Both the position numbers and the translations under genes were made by a program. Under the pieces are notes generated by a model. The model was given only the letters and a program-made list of their open reading frames with translations, was not told the DNA's origin and did no database searches. From Xiphydria camelus (Eukaryota > Arthropoda > Insecta > Hymenoptera > Xiphydriidae): a stretch of 64,000 nucleotides of DNA. Position 1 is the stretch's first letter, and each line of letters opens with the position of its first letter. This document shows positions 19,643-31,262 of the stretch, piece by piece. The stretch spans positions 28,517,470-28,581,469 of the forward strand of contig OY783197.1 in the NCBI GenBank assembly GCA_963678675.1, in the 5' to 3' direction.

Positions 19643-20293
19643 AGATCTCAAAGGAAGACCGAGATATCGTCGATTTTAGAAACCATAAGTGAAGTCGAAT
19701 GTACACTCTCGCATCACCCGGCCGACGAAACTGGTGAATGACTCGAGAACTCGTTTCTCTCATCTGCCGAGGTGGATCGAATTCCCCGATCTCCGAATGA
19801 ATTCTAAGAAAGATCCAACGACCCCGGCAACGGTTAACCGTTAACCGACTATAACAATCGCGCTTGGCAATTGCCCGTCATCGACACTATTTGCTTTGCA
19901 AATACGTCTCGATATCAATTTTATTCCCTTCAATTCTCGGGTCGTTCGAACCGAGAGAACTCGTCAATTGGGTTCATCGGCTCGACGAAGCACGTGCACG
20001 GCGAGATTAAAAATGGCTCGAGGAATTAATTAATTAATACGATGCGTGCAAACTCACGCGTTCCGCATGGAAAGGTATTCGAATGTATCGAGCAGCCCCG
20101 CCTACTCTAGATCACATGCAATTTTATCATCGAGTCCTGCGAAGACCGTGGGAGTGCGGGAAATGCATTGCTACTCAAAGTATAATTTTACTACTCACGG
20201 GAATACTATATTGCAAACGCGGAAATAATGATGCCGTATAATAAACACGGAGATAATTATTTCTACGCGTACAGCACGATTATACTTTCAGTA
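19643..20293. other. No recognisable feature
   Basis: Unique-looking sequence with short open frames only. I see no exon-like segment, RNA gene or repeat boundary. Confidence 0.4.
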
Positions 20294-20515
20294 CACTGAG
20301 AAAAAAAAATGGTATATTCAATCGAACAGGCGTCAACGGGTGGGGGAATGTAGAATTATTTGCTTCAACTGATAAATTTGGTTATAGCGATTAACGGTTA
20401 TCTGCAGGAAACAGGCTACACAGTCCATTTAGGTCAATTACGAGTATTAGTCCAAGTAACTAGATCTGCCTCCCCCCAGCTGATTTAGTCAAATCTACTG
20501 CATTTTTTCTGAGTG
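20294..20515. mobile_element. CACTGAG-ended MITE (family E)
   Basis: It begins CACTGAGAAAAAAAAATGG and ends CATTTTTTCTGAGTG. The interior does not match the other families in the window, and arm pairing beyond the ends is weak. Confidence 0.5.
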
Positions 20516-21210
20516 CATCAGAATTTAATTTAAAAATCAAAGAGGATCAGGATTTATTTTCCCGGTGTTTCTGAACCTTTTTAATCGTGAGTATTAATTC
20601 TCCGGTCGTGCGGTGTTATGTTAATTTTCGTATTCCCAGGTACGGATCGCGCGTGATATCTCTCCACTATTGAGGAGATAATTATTCGCGATCGATCGCG
20701 TTGGAAGGACGAGAGAACAGGAAATTGCAAATGAGAGGTGGGACGCCAATTATTATCCCATTACAACCGCGGTCCGCGCGTATCGCGCAGAGATACTTTA
20801 CGATACGACGATCTTCCTGGACTTCATAGAAGGGACACCGCCGGTCTTCGATATAGGGACCGAAAATCATACCTGCTTAATAATGTTTATCATTTTTATA
20901 ACTTCTCTACCAGCATTACCCTATAATTTTACTATCAAGTAGTATCTATGCCATTCGTGTGGTCGCGCGCACATCGGCGACAACATTGTTATCTATAGCT
21001 TGTGTGCACGGTCCTTATTTACTTATCGCATAGCCGGGCAAATTTTATTGCGGCAGACTTTATGTACATATTTTACTTCCGACGCGTGTCTTCGACTCCC
21101 GTTTTCTCGAAGGCATCCGGGACGAAGTCCTGAAATATTGGAGGATCTCCGTTGACGAAGCAATCGAGGGTTGTGCGAATTGTAAATCGCATTTTATTTT
21201 ACCACTTGTA
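20516..21210. other. No recognisable gene
   Basis: Mixed-composition sequence with short open frames. A small dyad around 20680-20700 (GCGATCGATCGCG) is the only structure noticed. Confidence 0.35.
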
Positions 21211-21246
21211 TAATAACGATTATGTTCACGGACTTTATAACTCGTA

Positions 21247-21505
21247 TACAGAGAAAAAGAATTAATTTGATCTAGTAATAATTGGGTACTTGCGGGGTTG
21301 CAAGTAATTATCAATTTACATCGATTTTTTATCTTTTTTTTATATTAGTTAGATATTTCTTCCTTGCAATAACATGCTATTCCACTTGATCGTAAGGAAG
21401 AAATATCAGATTGATATATTAAAAGATTTCATTGATGTAAATTGATCATTACCTGCGACCCCACAAGTAATTTTCAGTAGATCCAGCTAATTCGTTTTCT
21501 CCGTG
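21247..21505. mobile_element. Family-H palindromic element, copy 1
   Basis: The left end ACAGAGAAAAAGAATTAATT with GATCTAGTAATAATT is mirrored by TTTTCAGTAGATCCAGCTAATTCG ending TTTTCTCCGTG. The GGTTGCAAGTAATTATCAAT block repeats inverted as ATTGATCATTACCTGCGACC-like sequence. Confidence 0.65.
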
Positions 21506-21657
21506 TAAAATATTACAACAGGAGTACCAATGAAAAAAATTACAATTTTAACGATACTCGCCTTGAACCTCATCAGAAGAACGTCCTGCCAAGGACTAAA
21601 TCGTACTTGCATAATAATGCATATTTTCACGCACTTCAGAACTCGTACACGGAGAGA

Positions 21658-21917
21658 AATAATTATTACAGTTTGATCTACTAATAATTATTTGCGAGGT
21701 CGCGAGTAATTATTCACTTACAGCGATCAGATCTTTTTACATATCAATTTGATATTCCTTCCTTGCAATCACATATCATTCTACACGATTGTAAGGAAGA
21801 GATGTCGAATTAACGTATCAAAAAAATGTCTGTGGTATAAATAAATAAATAAATAAATAACAGTCGCGACTTCGCAAGTGATTTTCAGTAGATCCAGCCA
21901 ATTCGTGTTCTCCGTTT
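21658..21917. mobile_element. Family-H palindromic element, copy 2, with AAAT microsatellite
   Basis: Same architecture as 21247-21505, from CACGGAGAGAAATAATTATT to AATTCGTGTTCTCCG. An AAAT tetranucleotide run lies at about 21838-21860. Matching flanks on both sides show that element and surroundings were duplicated together (see findings). Confidence 0.65.
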
Positions 21918-22009
21918 AAAATATTACAACAGGAGTACCGAAGAGAAATGACTATTCGCCTTGAGCCTCGTCAGAAGAAAGTCTCGCTAAGGACTAAACC
22001 GTGCAATTC

Positions 22010-23436
22010 AAAAAATGCGATCGTCACCAATCGCGAAGCTCCCGGCGGTGCACATTCTACTAGGAGAAACGAGAGGAGAAATCTTGAGCGCGCGAGAAAT
22101 AGGCGAAGCGCCCATCCGTCGTTGACATTTCCCTGCACTGTTCTTCCGCGCCAACGCGACCGCATTCTCGGCGAGTGAGAGTGAGAGAGAGAGAGAGAGA
22201 GAGCCGAGCGACGAGCGCGAGTGCAGGAAACCCCGCGGGAAATCCCCCTCGGTCACCGTGCGCGGCGTGCATTTCACGCGGGTGCATCGGAGAACCGCAG
22301 TTCGTGAACTGCGCGACATACTTACGATCGTGCCGATCTCCGCTCGTCGGTGGGAAATTGTCTCAAATATCCTCGCAGCGACGCCACCGAATAATTATTT
22401 ATCCATCCACCGTGGTACGATTCGGAGAAGAGATCCCGCGATTTTCCTTCTCCGCGCTCCGGGCGCAGCTGCAGAGGTTCCCGCCGCGAAACAAAGACCG
22501 TCGAAAACTCCTCGAGCACCAAACGGGCGCGTGCGATCCGCTCCCGCGTCCGCGTCCGACGAGGGGATTCTAAGCGCGACTCAAAACCCTCCGCGAGGGA
22601 GCACACGTGCGCGATCGAGATCGAGTGAATCGGCGGACACCGCTACATCATCGCTTACGAGGGCGCGCGCGGTGATTGCTTGTATCGCGAAGCGACGATT
22701 GGTGGGGCTTTATACGGTTCCCGGCCACCCCGATGCCCCACTCGCACCGCGGAAGGAGCCGATTGGCCGGCTACCGGTCGTGCATCGTCGTTCGTCCGTG
22801 ACGTCACTGGAGAATGCGTCGGGGATTTCTACGCTCGAGCCGATCCACTTTTGTCGCGGAGTTCCCGAACCGATCGCGCGCGCGCGCGCGCGCGTGCGCG
22901 GAGACGGGTTTCGAGCTTCCCGGAAATCGTGCTTCCTCGGAAGAGGAGTGTGAGATCGCGATCCCTCCCGGGGAGGGGAACCGATGCGATCGCGTCGGAC
23001 GATTTATGTGCCCGCGCGGAGGAAAAATTGCGTCCTCTGAAGCCGAAGGAGGACGGCGATTATACGGTATTATATTCGGCACGTGTTGCTGGTTTACATA
23101 AGATATAGGTATGCACTCGAGCTCGCCGCGTGTGGGTACACTGCGATTGCGGTGGAACGCAGCGTGATCTCCGTTGGAGATCGCTCGCGAAACACAGCCT
23201 ATTGGGGTTTTTTTTTTTCGTGTATCGATCCCGAGCACGTCACAGTTCACTCGTCATTCCGATCGGTATTGTAGGTACGCGTCGATGTTGAAAAAATCGC
23301 GGAACGACATAATATATCGAGTATACAATCATATATAGTCGACGAGAACGGCCGATAAAAATGAAGTAAAACGGTAAAGTCGAATGGGGCCCTTATTTGG
23401 TAAAATTCGGTTTTAACACTAATTTTTTTTACCGCA
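22010..23436. other. CpG-rich block without a recognisable gene
   Basis: Long open frames run on both strands, but they are arginine/serine-rich, overlap one another and match no family I know, as expected from GC-rich DNA. A GA microsatellite is at 22182-22203 and an alternating CG run at 22875-22899. It could be a promoter or first non-coding exon of an unseen gene (inference). Confidence 0.4.
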
Positions 23437-23636
23437 TAGAGAAGAAGAATCAGTTGGATCTACTGAGAATTACTTGCCGGGTCGCGAGTAATTGTTTATT
23501 TACATCGTTTAAAACTTTTTTATTCCACACGATTGCAAGAGATATCCAATTGATGCATTTTATTGATATGAATTGATAATTAATCGAAACTCCGCAAATA
23601 ATTTTCAGTAGATCCGACTATTCCTTCTTCTCTGTA
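23437..23636. mobile_element. Family-H palindromic element, copy 3
   Basis: GCATAGAGAAGAAGAATC at the left is mirrored by CCTTCTTCTCTGTATGC at the right. GGATCTACTGAGAATTA is mirrored by TAATTTTCAGTAGATCC. It is the most compact copy at about 200 nt. Confidence 0.7.
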
Positions 23637-25629
23637 TGCAGATTCGAAAAATTTGGATCAAATTATTTACCCCGTATTTTCTCATTCTTCATCTTTCGTC
23701 TCCTCCGAGCTTGAAAACGATATTCAGAAACGCCGCCACGTCATCGATGACGTCACAATCTTGTAAAAATAAACGCACTTATAACTTCCGAATAATTATT
23801 ATTTTCGCACCGTTCCTTTGTTCGTTTGAATAATCTATACGAATTCCAAGCAAGATTTAAAAACACAAATATTTGTTTCCCGCCAAGACCAAATTAGGTG
23901 CCAGCTGGGTCGTCCCGCAGGACCCTCCATAAATTTCTCATAAATTCCACCATCATCAGATAGCCGCTCGTCGTCGCGTCGTAGCGAAAGGCGAACCCGC
24001 GCGCGCGCGAGCGCCTCGTCCCGGTGCAACGTTCTCCCCCGTACACATTACTCATCGCGGCACACGTACCGTCGAACACGAAGTGACACTCGCAGCTAGG
24101 AGGATCATCATCACGACGCGAGGCTCGCGACGCGACGCGTAAACGCGGGAACAAATTTTCCGCGAAGGTCGCTAACTCGAAATCGCGCAGCGCGCGGGAG
24201 ACTGCACGCGGGGCGTCCGGACTGGCGAAAAACCGGTCGACGGAACGAAAAGAGACGAGCAAACGCAGACCGACGCGACGGCGGCTCCGCGAGGAAACGA
24301 CACCGGTTGTCGCGCGCTCCTGCGGTCGACGGCGAGCTTCGGGATGAGTACGCGGTTTTGCTCGGTCTCGTATCGTTCTCCTTGGATTTGGTCGCGAGTT
24401 GACGGTTGATCGGTTTGTTTTTATTTTCATTCGCGATGGAATATCTAGGCTTCTCGCGACGCGCGGTGCGACCGTAACCATGGCAATAGCCGTAAGAACC
24501 GAGCGTTCGACCGATCCGAGATTCTTTTGTGCGCCTATGGCGACGCTCAAGGTCGTATCCTGGTTCATGTATCGACGGAGGACCTCGATCTACTTCGAAC
24601 TATGCTCTTCTCTCACTGTTCCCCTCGATCCGTCCGACGCTCGCGTCCACATCCGCATCCCCTCGGAATCCGTCGACGCGTCGGTTACGAGTCGAAGGTC
24701 GATTCCCGGTTCGATCGGTTGTGTGTACGCACCTGTCCAACGAAAACGAAGGGGGGAAGTCGGTATATCGGCTGGCAGTTTCGAAGCGTTACTCGAACCC
24801 GAGAGGAAGGAGCCAGGGCCGCTTCGGAGGGCAAGCCTTACCGAGCGATTTTCAAAAAATCGCCCGTCCTCGATCTTCCGGAAATGCCGCCAGACTTCCC
24901 CCCGCGTGGCCATCCGTCGACGAGACGCGTCACAGTGCGAACACGCGCGCGTCGACCGCGTCCAAACCGCGAGCTTCCGCGACGAAGCGATACCTAACAT
25001 CGGTGGAAGTGTCGCGGACCGATTTCGTGGAACGGTCGAAGAAATCGCGGCATTACTCACGCGCGCGGAAAACGCGAATTACATCGCGAGAGAGACGACC
25101 GGACGAACGACGCGGAAATCGCGCGGTCCCGCCACCCGGACTTCCTTGCGTATTCCGCGCGACCGTCGCGCTGCCGCGCGTTGTTGCTTTCCTCCGCTTC
25201 GAGCTACTGGTTTTCACGGGGATTCCCCGATTCGCGGGAACTGTGCGCCGCGATACCGAGAGTACGACGATGCCTCGGCGCGAGCCTTTGAGAACGCTGT
25301 CGCTCGGGAAACGATGAAAAAAAAACCGGTCGCGATTTCCCCCTCGTTTCTCGGCAATCGAGGCGGGAGGGGAGAGGGGAGGACGCAAGGTCGGAATCCG
25401 GAGAAGGCGCGCGCCGCGCTCCTTTATTCTTTTTTACGAACGAGCCTACGCGCGAGTTCAAGTGCAGCGGAGGGAACTGGACACTCATCGTTGAGCGATT
25501 AACGCGTTACGTTTAAATCGCTCAACGCGGCGGCGCGCGATCGGCCTCGAAGACGTGCCGGGAGAAGACGCGGGATAACGGAGACGCGGTAATGGCAGGC
25601 GAGTTTACGTCATCCGGACGTTTTTTGCA
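23637..25629. other. CpG-rich block, long spurious frames
   Basis: From about 24000 to 25560 the sequence is rich in TCGCG and CGCG. Open frames of up to 367 codons occur on the plus strand with others overlapping on both strands. Their composition is arginine/serine/proline-heavy with no motif, signal or splice pattern, so I do not call a gene. The AT-rich part before 24000 has nothing recognised. Confidence 0.4.
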
Positions 25630-25934
25630 CACTTAGAGAAATCATTGCTAATGTCAAAAAGATATTTCTTCAGCCCAAGATCATAGATACGATTTCAAGA
25701 ATTTTTGAGAATACAGCTTCCTGTTCGGAGAGAGAGGATACATATTTTTGATTCAAGGATACCTTCGTTGGGACGAGAAATTCTTCTTGCTCTGAAAAAA
25801 AAAGAAACAATTACTCGAGCCTGACAAATATTTTTTTGCACGAAGAAAGCCGCGGCTTGTTTCTGAAATTACATATATCATGTTCCTCATTGATGAAAAC
25901 ATTTTTTCGCCACCGGCAATTATTTCTCTCAGTG
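25630..25934. mobile_element. Family-D MITE, copy 1
   Basis: CACTTAGAGAAATCATTGCT at the left, GGCAATTATTTCTCTCAGTG at the right. Interior blocks (GATTTCAAGAATTTTTGAGA, CCTTCGTTGGGACGAGAAATTC) correspond to copies at 48979-49274 and 50114-50654. Confidence 0.7.
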
Positions 25935-25949
25935 CTCGGAAAATATTAA

Positions 25950-26235
25950 CACTTAGACGCACATGCGCGTGAAAATGTTTATTCGTGTGCCTGATAAGTC
26001 GAGTCTTCCGGACTGGAACACAAATTATAATACAGATTATATTTTGATTATGTAATGTTGAGTTTTTCAGCGAAGAAAATAATATTACATATTATGCATG
26101 CTTTTTCAAATTGAACTAAATATATTTATCACCGGAAAATGAAAATAAATGTAAATCAGTCGACCATCCATTACGAGTTATAGTAAGTTTCTTTTTACCG
26201 TCGGGTTCTGCAGACCCGACCTGTACTTCTAAGGG
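25950..26235. mobile_element. TTAA-flanked element (piggyBac-like MITE)
   Basis: TTAA at 25946-25949 and 26236-26239. The left end CACTTAGACGCAC pairs imperfectly with the right end GTACTTCTAAGGG. There is no coding frame of transposase size. It starts 15 nt after a family-D MITE. Confidence 0.4.
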
Positions 26236-26239
26236 TTAA

Positions 26240-27193
26240 TGTGAATTGGGAAATAATTTTTTTTTGGTCGCACCGCAAGTCGTACACGAGTCTTTTATAT
26301 CCTTCCTCGTGGTTAACGATAGGATTAGACACGGAGCCGCGCCAATACCTTCCAAACGTCCAGGACGCGGAGTCCGGCACTCGAGTGCTCTTGACAGTGG
26401 CCTTCGAATTCTGTTCACCGTTCGTTTATCTCGAGTAAAATTTCTCACGGGCCGACGCGTCGTCAGTGGCTCGTCGGCCGGGTTCGAGGAGCGGTCGAAG
26501 AGCGAAGATTCCGGTTCTCGCCTCGAGTACACGTCATACAACGAGCCGTATCAATGCTAGGAATCTCCGGAAAATCAAAGCTCCTCATCCGACATCGGCG
26601 TATTTCATTCGAAGAAAGAAAAGACGCGGTTTGCGAGGAAAAAAAGAGTACGAAAAATACTAGAAATTCCGAGAAACGATCGCCTTGAGTTACCGAGCGG
26701 GATCGGACGATCGTTTCTTTCTCGGAACGATCGAGCGGAAGAACGGCGAATTGCCGGGCCATTATTTCGATTCCGCTGCGGATTCGGAATCGAAGGTCCC
26801 ACCTCGACCTTGCCCGCGAGTCTGCCGATCTTTCACCGGCAAACGACGACGGCGGCCGATTCCGGGGAATCGAATGGACGCGCGGCGGCCTTTCCACGGA
26901 AAACCGTCTGACTCCTCGCGGAAGGCCGCGCGGAAACGTTGGCCGTGATGATTTTACGCTCCTGGCCGTCGATTCTACTCTCACCTTTGCGGTCAAGGAC
27001 CTCGATGGCGCGCCGCGCGGGGATTCGAACCTTGTAAAAAGTCGCTCGCGATGGTATAGCTGTACAACTCGCGCGCACCTGCGGCGGCCCTTTGTTATCT
27101 CAGGACCGTCGTCGCTGCTGCGTTTCGTCACACCTTTTCGAAGACTGATTCGGACTTTGCCACTCGCCATTTTTATCCGCTTCCCGGATGACG
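26240..27193. other. CpG-rich block without a recognisable gene
   Basis: GC-rich, with overlapping arginine-rich frames on both strands (the longest, minus strand, about 235 codons). No known domain. A T-loop-like GATTCGAACCT at 27021-27031 does not belong to a convincing tRNA. Confidence 0.4.
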
Positions 27194-27466
27194 CACGGAA
27201 AAAAATGATTTTGCAGTTTTAGCAAAACTAGGTTTTGCTGGGGACTTTTTGCTATCGTGGCGGAAATATTATCTATGGCAGGCAAAGGATATGTTCAAGA
27301 TAGAAAATGTAACTACAATTATACCTATTGAAATTTTTGTCGGTAAAAATATCCGCTATCCCAGCAAATACTTTTAATATCATTGAACGTATCTCTTGCT
27401 GCCACGGATAATATAAATATTTGTCACTATGGCAAAAAGTTCTTAGCAAACCCATCTTTTTCTGTA
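27194..27466. mobile_element. Family-F MITE, copy 1
   Basis: It begins CACGGAAAAAAATGATTTTG and contains GCTATCGTGGCGGAAATATT, mirrored by AATAT ... CACTATGGCAAAAAGTTC, ending TCTTTTTCTGTA. Copies are at 40067-40328 and 59968-60681. Confidence 0.7.
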
Positions 27467-27533
27467 CGTTGCAGCTAGATCTAGTATTTACAATTTTTCA
27501 GTCGGACGCTCCGACGGTTTATACACTGAAAAA

Positions 27534-27745
27534 AAAATTGCGTCATCAAAGTAAACGTATTTTTGAATAGTCCTAAAAGCACGTTTATTCGATTAGAATT
27601 AATATCGATTGAACATATATAAATATCATTGATTTCACATTAAATGTTATTTGAATCAAATCGGTATTTATTCGAATCTGATAAATACATTCTCAGGACC
27701 ATACAAAACACGTTTAATTCGATCAAACAGAACTTTTTTCTCAAG
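27534..27745. mobile_element. Family-C MITE, copy 1
   Basis: Starts CACTGAAAAAAAAATTGCG. The arms contain AATAGTCCTAAAAGCACGTT, mirrored by CATTCTCAGGACCATACAAA. Ends TTTTTTCTCAAG. Related copies: 29227, 49277 and 60420. Confidence 0.65.
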
Positions 27746-28900
27746 TTAGCGAAAATTCATAGAAATTGCAAGGGTTTCACTAAAATTCGAAATCATTGGA
27801 GTCCTTCACTTTCACGCTCGGTCTTCTCGACCGTTAATTCGCAAAACGTCACTACAAACCTGTCCTAATTTTACAACCGCGTCTCTTTCTCACAGAGTCC
27901 CAAGAAAAGGGGTTCCGTTCTTTTCCTCGATTTTCCGCGGCTCTCGCGCGCGATGGTGGAATCTCGACGGAGTATAAAAAGTGCGCCTCGCGCAGCGCAG
28001 GTGGTTTTCGCGGTTTACGACGGGATAAAACTCGGCGCGTCGATCGTAAAGCGCGTCGAGAGTGCGGGCGCATCGGACGGCCGATGCGAGAGGCGGTTTC
28101 GCACTTCTCGCGGAATTTATCGCCATCGTAATTAGGATCGTCATTGCGTTGCGGTGTATAGCCGCTCCCGTTGCGCGATGAGGATCGAAGGGCTTCCCGC
28201 TCGACTTCGACTGCGATCCGCCGACTCCGGCACGGTGCGCGCTAGCGATACGCCTGTTCCAGAGGTCGCTCGCGGCGAATAGCAATCGGTGCAGAACCGG
28301 ATACGCGCGCGGCAGGTGAGGTGCGCGCGCCGTTCGAGCGAGCGTTTCGCCGGGGAATCGTTATCCCACCGCGAGAGTACATTCGACGGCTCAGGGGCGG
28401 GAGGTCAAAAAATGCTTCCTAGAAGGGGCAAAAAATGGCCGCGGAAGATCGAGCCGCGCGCTGTCGTAGCATTGAGTCCGATCCGCGATATTGCAACGCT
28501 GCGACGAATGGATCGGTGAACGCTTCGGTGATTACTGCTCGAATGACCGATGGCCGTTCGGCGTTTCCTCCTCGTCCTTTTTTTTTTCGCTTTTCGGTTT
28601 CCACCCACTTCCGCGCGCGCGAGTCGCGCGGAAAACGAAACCGCAAATCAATTGGGTCACTCCGACTGACCGAGACGGCGAGCGATCGTCGGGGAGATCG
28701 GCGGGCTCCCCTCCCTCGTCTCGCCGCGCGGCAATTTCATCGCGAGATCTTGTTTTATCTTCCGTCTCTCTCTCTCTCTGTGCTGTATATTAATAAATGT
28801 ATAGCGTAAAGGATACAGCATATACATATAGGTATTCAAGATATGCGACAAAAAATTGCACAGTTCGCGGCTGTATCGATCTGTGCCGATTTGAAACCGT
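27746..28900. other. CpG-rich block, no recognisable gene
   Basis: GC-rich from about 27880 to 28760 with spurious arginine-rich frames. A CT run lies at 28764-28779. No conserved exon seen. Confidence 0.4.
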
Positions 28901-29151
28901 ACTGAGAAGACAGTTCATTTGTAGTTAACAAATATTTGTTTAAATATGGCGAGGTAAATATTTTGTCGGATCAAATAAATATTCGTTAATTATTACGATG
29001 TTTATTTCACACGATCTGATCCTTTGAGGCAATTATTTCGATGAAATAAACATTATAATAATCGATATACATTTTATCGTTCTATCGAAATGTTCATTTC
29101 GCCGTGATTAAAATTATATTTATCGATTTTTAACAAACCGTCTTCTCGGTG
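28901..29151. mobile_element. Family-B MITE, copy 5
   Basis: Left ACTGAGAAGACAGTTCATTT, right CAAACCGTCTTCTCGGTG. Interior TAACAAATATTTGTTTAAAT and TTCATTTCGCCGTGATTAAA match other copies. Confidence 0.7.
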
Positions 29152-29226
29152 CGGAAAATTGTGTTACGGCCGAAACACGCGACGAGATACAAAAATCCTT
29201 TGCTTGCGATTGTTCGACCATATGTA

Positions 29227-29451
29227 TACTAAGGAAAAAATTTACTTGATCGAAATAAACGTGCCTCTGGATAGTCCCAAGAGCATATTTATTCGATTTA
29301 AATGAATATCGGTTGGACGCAAATATTAGATTATTGAATTGATCAGATGTTATTCGAATCAAATCGATATATTCATTTAAATCGAATAAACACGCTCTTG
29401 GGACTATCCAAAGGCACGTTTATTTCGATCAAGTACATTTTTGTCTCAGTG
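29227..29451. mobile_element. Family-C MITE, copy 2
   Basis: Long, well-paired arms: GATCGAAATAAACGTGCCTC and AGTCCCAAGAGCATATTTAT on the left, mirrored by CACGCTCTTGGGACTATCC and GTTTATTTCGATCAAGTACA on the right. Ends TTTTGTCTCAGTG. A good hairpin former of about 225 nt. Confidence 0.75.
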
Positions 29452-30149
29452 TACGTCCACACGGCGCGTCATTCGGCGCGGACCTTGCGCGACCGTCACG
29501 CTCGGGCGATTCCTCCGATACGTATTTTTATCGAGAATCTCCTCCCGCGCTCGAGTTACCGGCGATCGTCGAACGCGATCCGAAAGATCTCTCAGCGCCA
29601 CTCCTCGGCGACGACCCTGGGGTACTTCCACGCCCCGCCAAGGTCTCATCGCGGTGACTCGCACATAATGCCGTCGCGTTATGACATAGCCGTTTTCATA
29701 GGATCAATAGAGATTAGATTTAGCGGCGAGCGTTCGATGGACGAAGTCCTCGCGGCGTAGGTAATTACCGAGTCATCCCGAGCGATACGCAGTGCGCGGT
29801 GATTCCCTTCGCGGATCGTCAAGTTTGTCAGAAACTGAGCGAAGCTTCGATCCGAGCGAAAAATTGTTTTTTTTTCAGAGGGGAGGCGAGCAACGTCGGG
29901 GATGGAGAATATAAAAAGGAGCTTTATATAACCCGCTCGGTCATTCTCGATTTTGAGTCCGGCGGGCAACCTCCGGTTGTTCGTCATCGATTTTCAAATT
30001 CAGCGATAACGCTTTCAGTTTCCGTTCGGCCTCGGAGTAGCGATTAGCGATTAGCGCGTTGCAGTGATTTAGCTTTTGCGGGGTGAATTGATTTATTTTT
30101 TCAGTAATTCGCTTCGCCTAATAATTTCCTTCTTCCTGTCAATTAGTAA
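29452..30149. other. No recognisable gene
   Basis: GC-moderate sequence with overlapping arginine-rich frames on both strands. Nothing recognised. Confidence 0.35.
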
Positions 30150-30585
30150 GTGTACAGTGTAATTTGGTCAATTTATGGATTCTTCGTCTGTTTGGTTAAT
30201 CTGACTACTTTTTGGTTCGAATAATTAAATATTCGGTTGGAAGAACTAAATATTTGGTTCACAGTCGACCAGAATTTCGATCAGAATGACTAAAGGCGCT
30301 TAATTACAGTGAGAAAAATAAATTGGTTAAAATGACAAAATGCACCTGGTTGAATGAATGTAGATATTCTATAACCAAAATATTCAGATATTCCAACTAA
30401 GTACATGTCAAGTTATTCTACCGAGAAAATGCTCGGTTTAACCAAACAGATGGAGGATCATTATTTCACTAAACGGTCTCTGGACCATGATCTCCAAGAT
30501 TTTGGTTAAGTTGATCAGGTTATTTTTCTCAGTGCAGATGCGTTTTGTCATTTTGACCTGATTACCTACTTTTTTCTCAAGGTAA
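30150..30585. mobile_element. Family-A MITE interrupted by another family-A MITE
   Basis: The inner complete copy is 30307-30534 (CAGTGAGAAAAATAAATTGG to GGTTATTTTTCTCAGTG). The outer copy continues on both sides: its left part before 30306 and right part 30535-30585 (CAGATGCGTTTTGTCATTTT ... CTTTTTTCTCAA) join to match the intact copy at 35670-35889, where the two parts are contiguous. Confidence 0.7.
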
Positions 30586-30909
30586 AAACGAGACAAGATC
30601 CAAAGACCAAAACGAATTCGAGCCAATGTCGCCGTACGAAAGGGTGAGTACAATTGTAAATAGCTTTCTTTACTTTCTTCACCGATTTACCTGATAACGG
30701 TTCGCCGGGTCGGGTCGAGGTGACGCGCCGATGATTCCCTCTTTCCTTTTCTCAGTTCGAAATAGATAACCGAGGCGTGCCAAACGAACCGATTAGCGGA
30801 TAATGCTCATCGGTTCGTGACCTCGTTAACGCTGCTCTTCCGTTTTCAAATAACGGTAGCTATAGCCGCTGGCCCCGTTGAATTGGTAGGGGGACACTGT
30901 GCCAATACA

Positions 30910-31262
30910 GCCTGGTGCAAAGTACAGTGTACTCTCTCTCTCTCTCTCTCTTTCCATATACCTCTTTTTATTACTCATCTCATTTTCACCTACCGCTTTC
31001 AATTTACGTTATTTGCACTCTCACTACTATTACTCAATTACTCTTTTTCAATATTTATTCTCCGTTTCATTTACTCATTTCCATCGTTTATTTCATCTCC
31101 ATTTACTGCTCGCCATTTATTATACTTTATTCGTCTTTACTGCTTACCATTTATTTAGTACTATCGCTACCGTTACTGTTATTCTCTTCCTTGTATTTTG
31201 TGCTCTCAGGAGACGCCCAGGTCTTGGAGCCACGATAAACGCATATCTATCTATCTATCTGT
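30910..31262 (+). mobile_element. Possible 3' end of a non-LTR retrotransposon or SINE
   Basis: A CT run (30932-30951) leads into about 250 nt of strongly pyrimidine-rich sequence (repeated ATTTACTC, TTTATT). Next comes a short non-repetitive piece with GGAGACGCCCAGGTCTTGG and CACGATAAACG, then a TATC microsatellite (31244-31262). A unique 3' UTR ending in a simple-sequence tail is a habit of some non-LTR elements; no reverse transcriptase is present. This is inference, not a match. Confidence 0.3.

Noticed and set aside
24399..25502. Open frame of 367 codons on the plus strand
   Set aside because: Arginine/serine-rich, overlapped by long frames in other frames and on the other strand, CpG-rich DNA with few stops by composition, no domain and no splice context.
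26995..27075. tRNA-like T-loop GATTCGAACCT on the minus strand
   Set aside because: Only a B-box-like word is present; acceptor, D and anticodon stems could not be paired into a credible cloverleaf.
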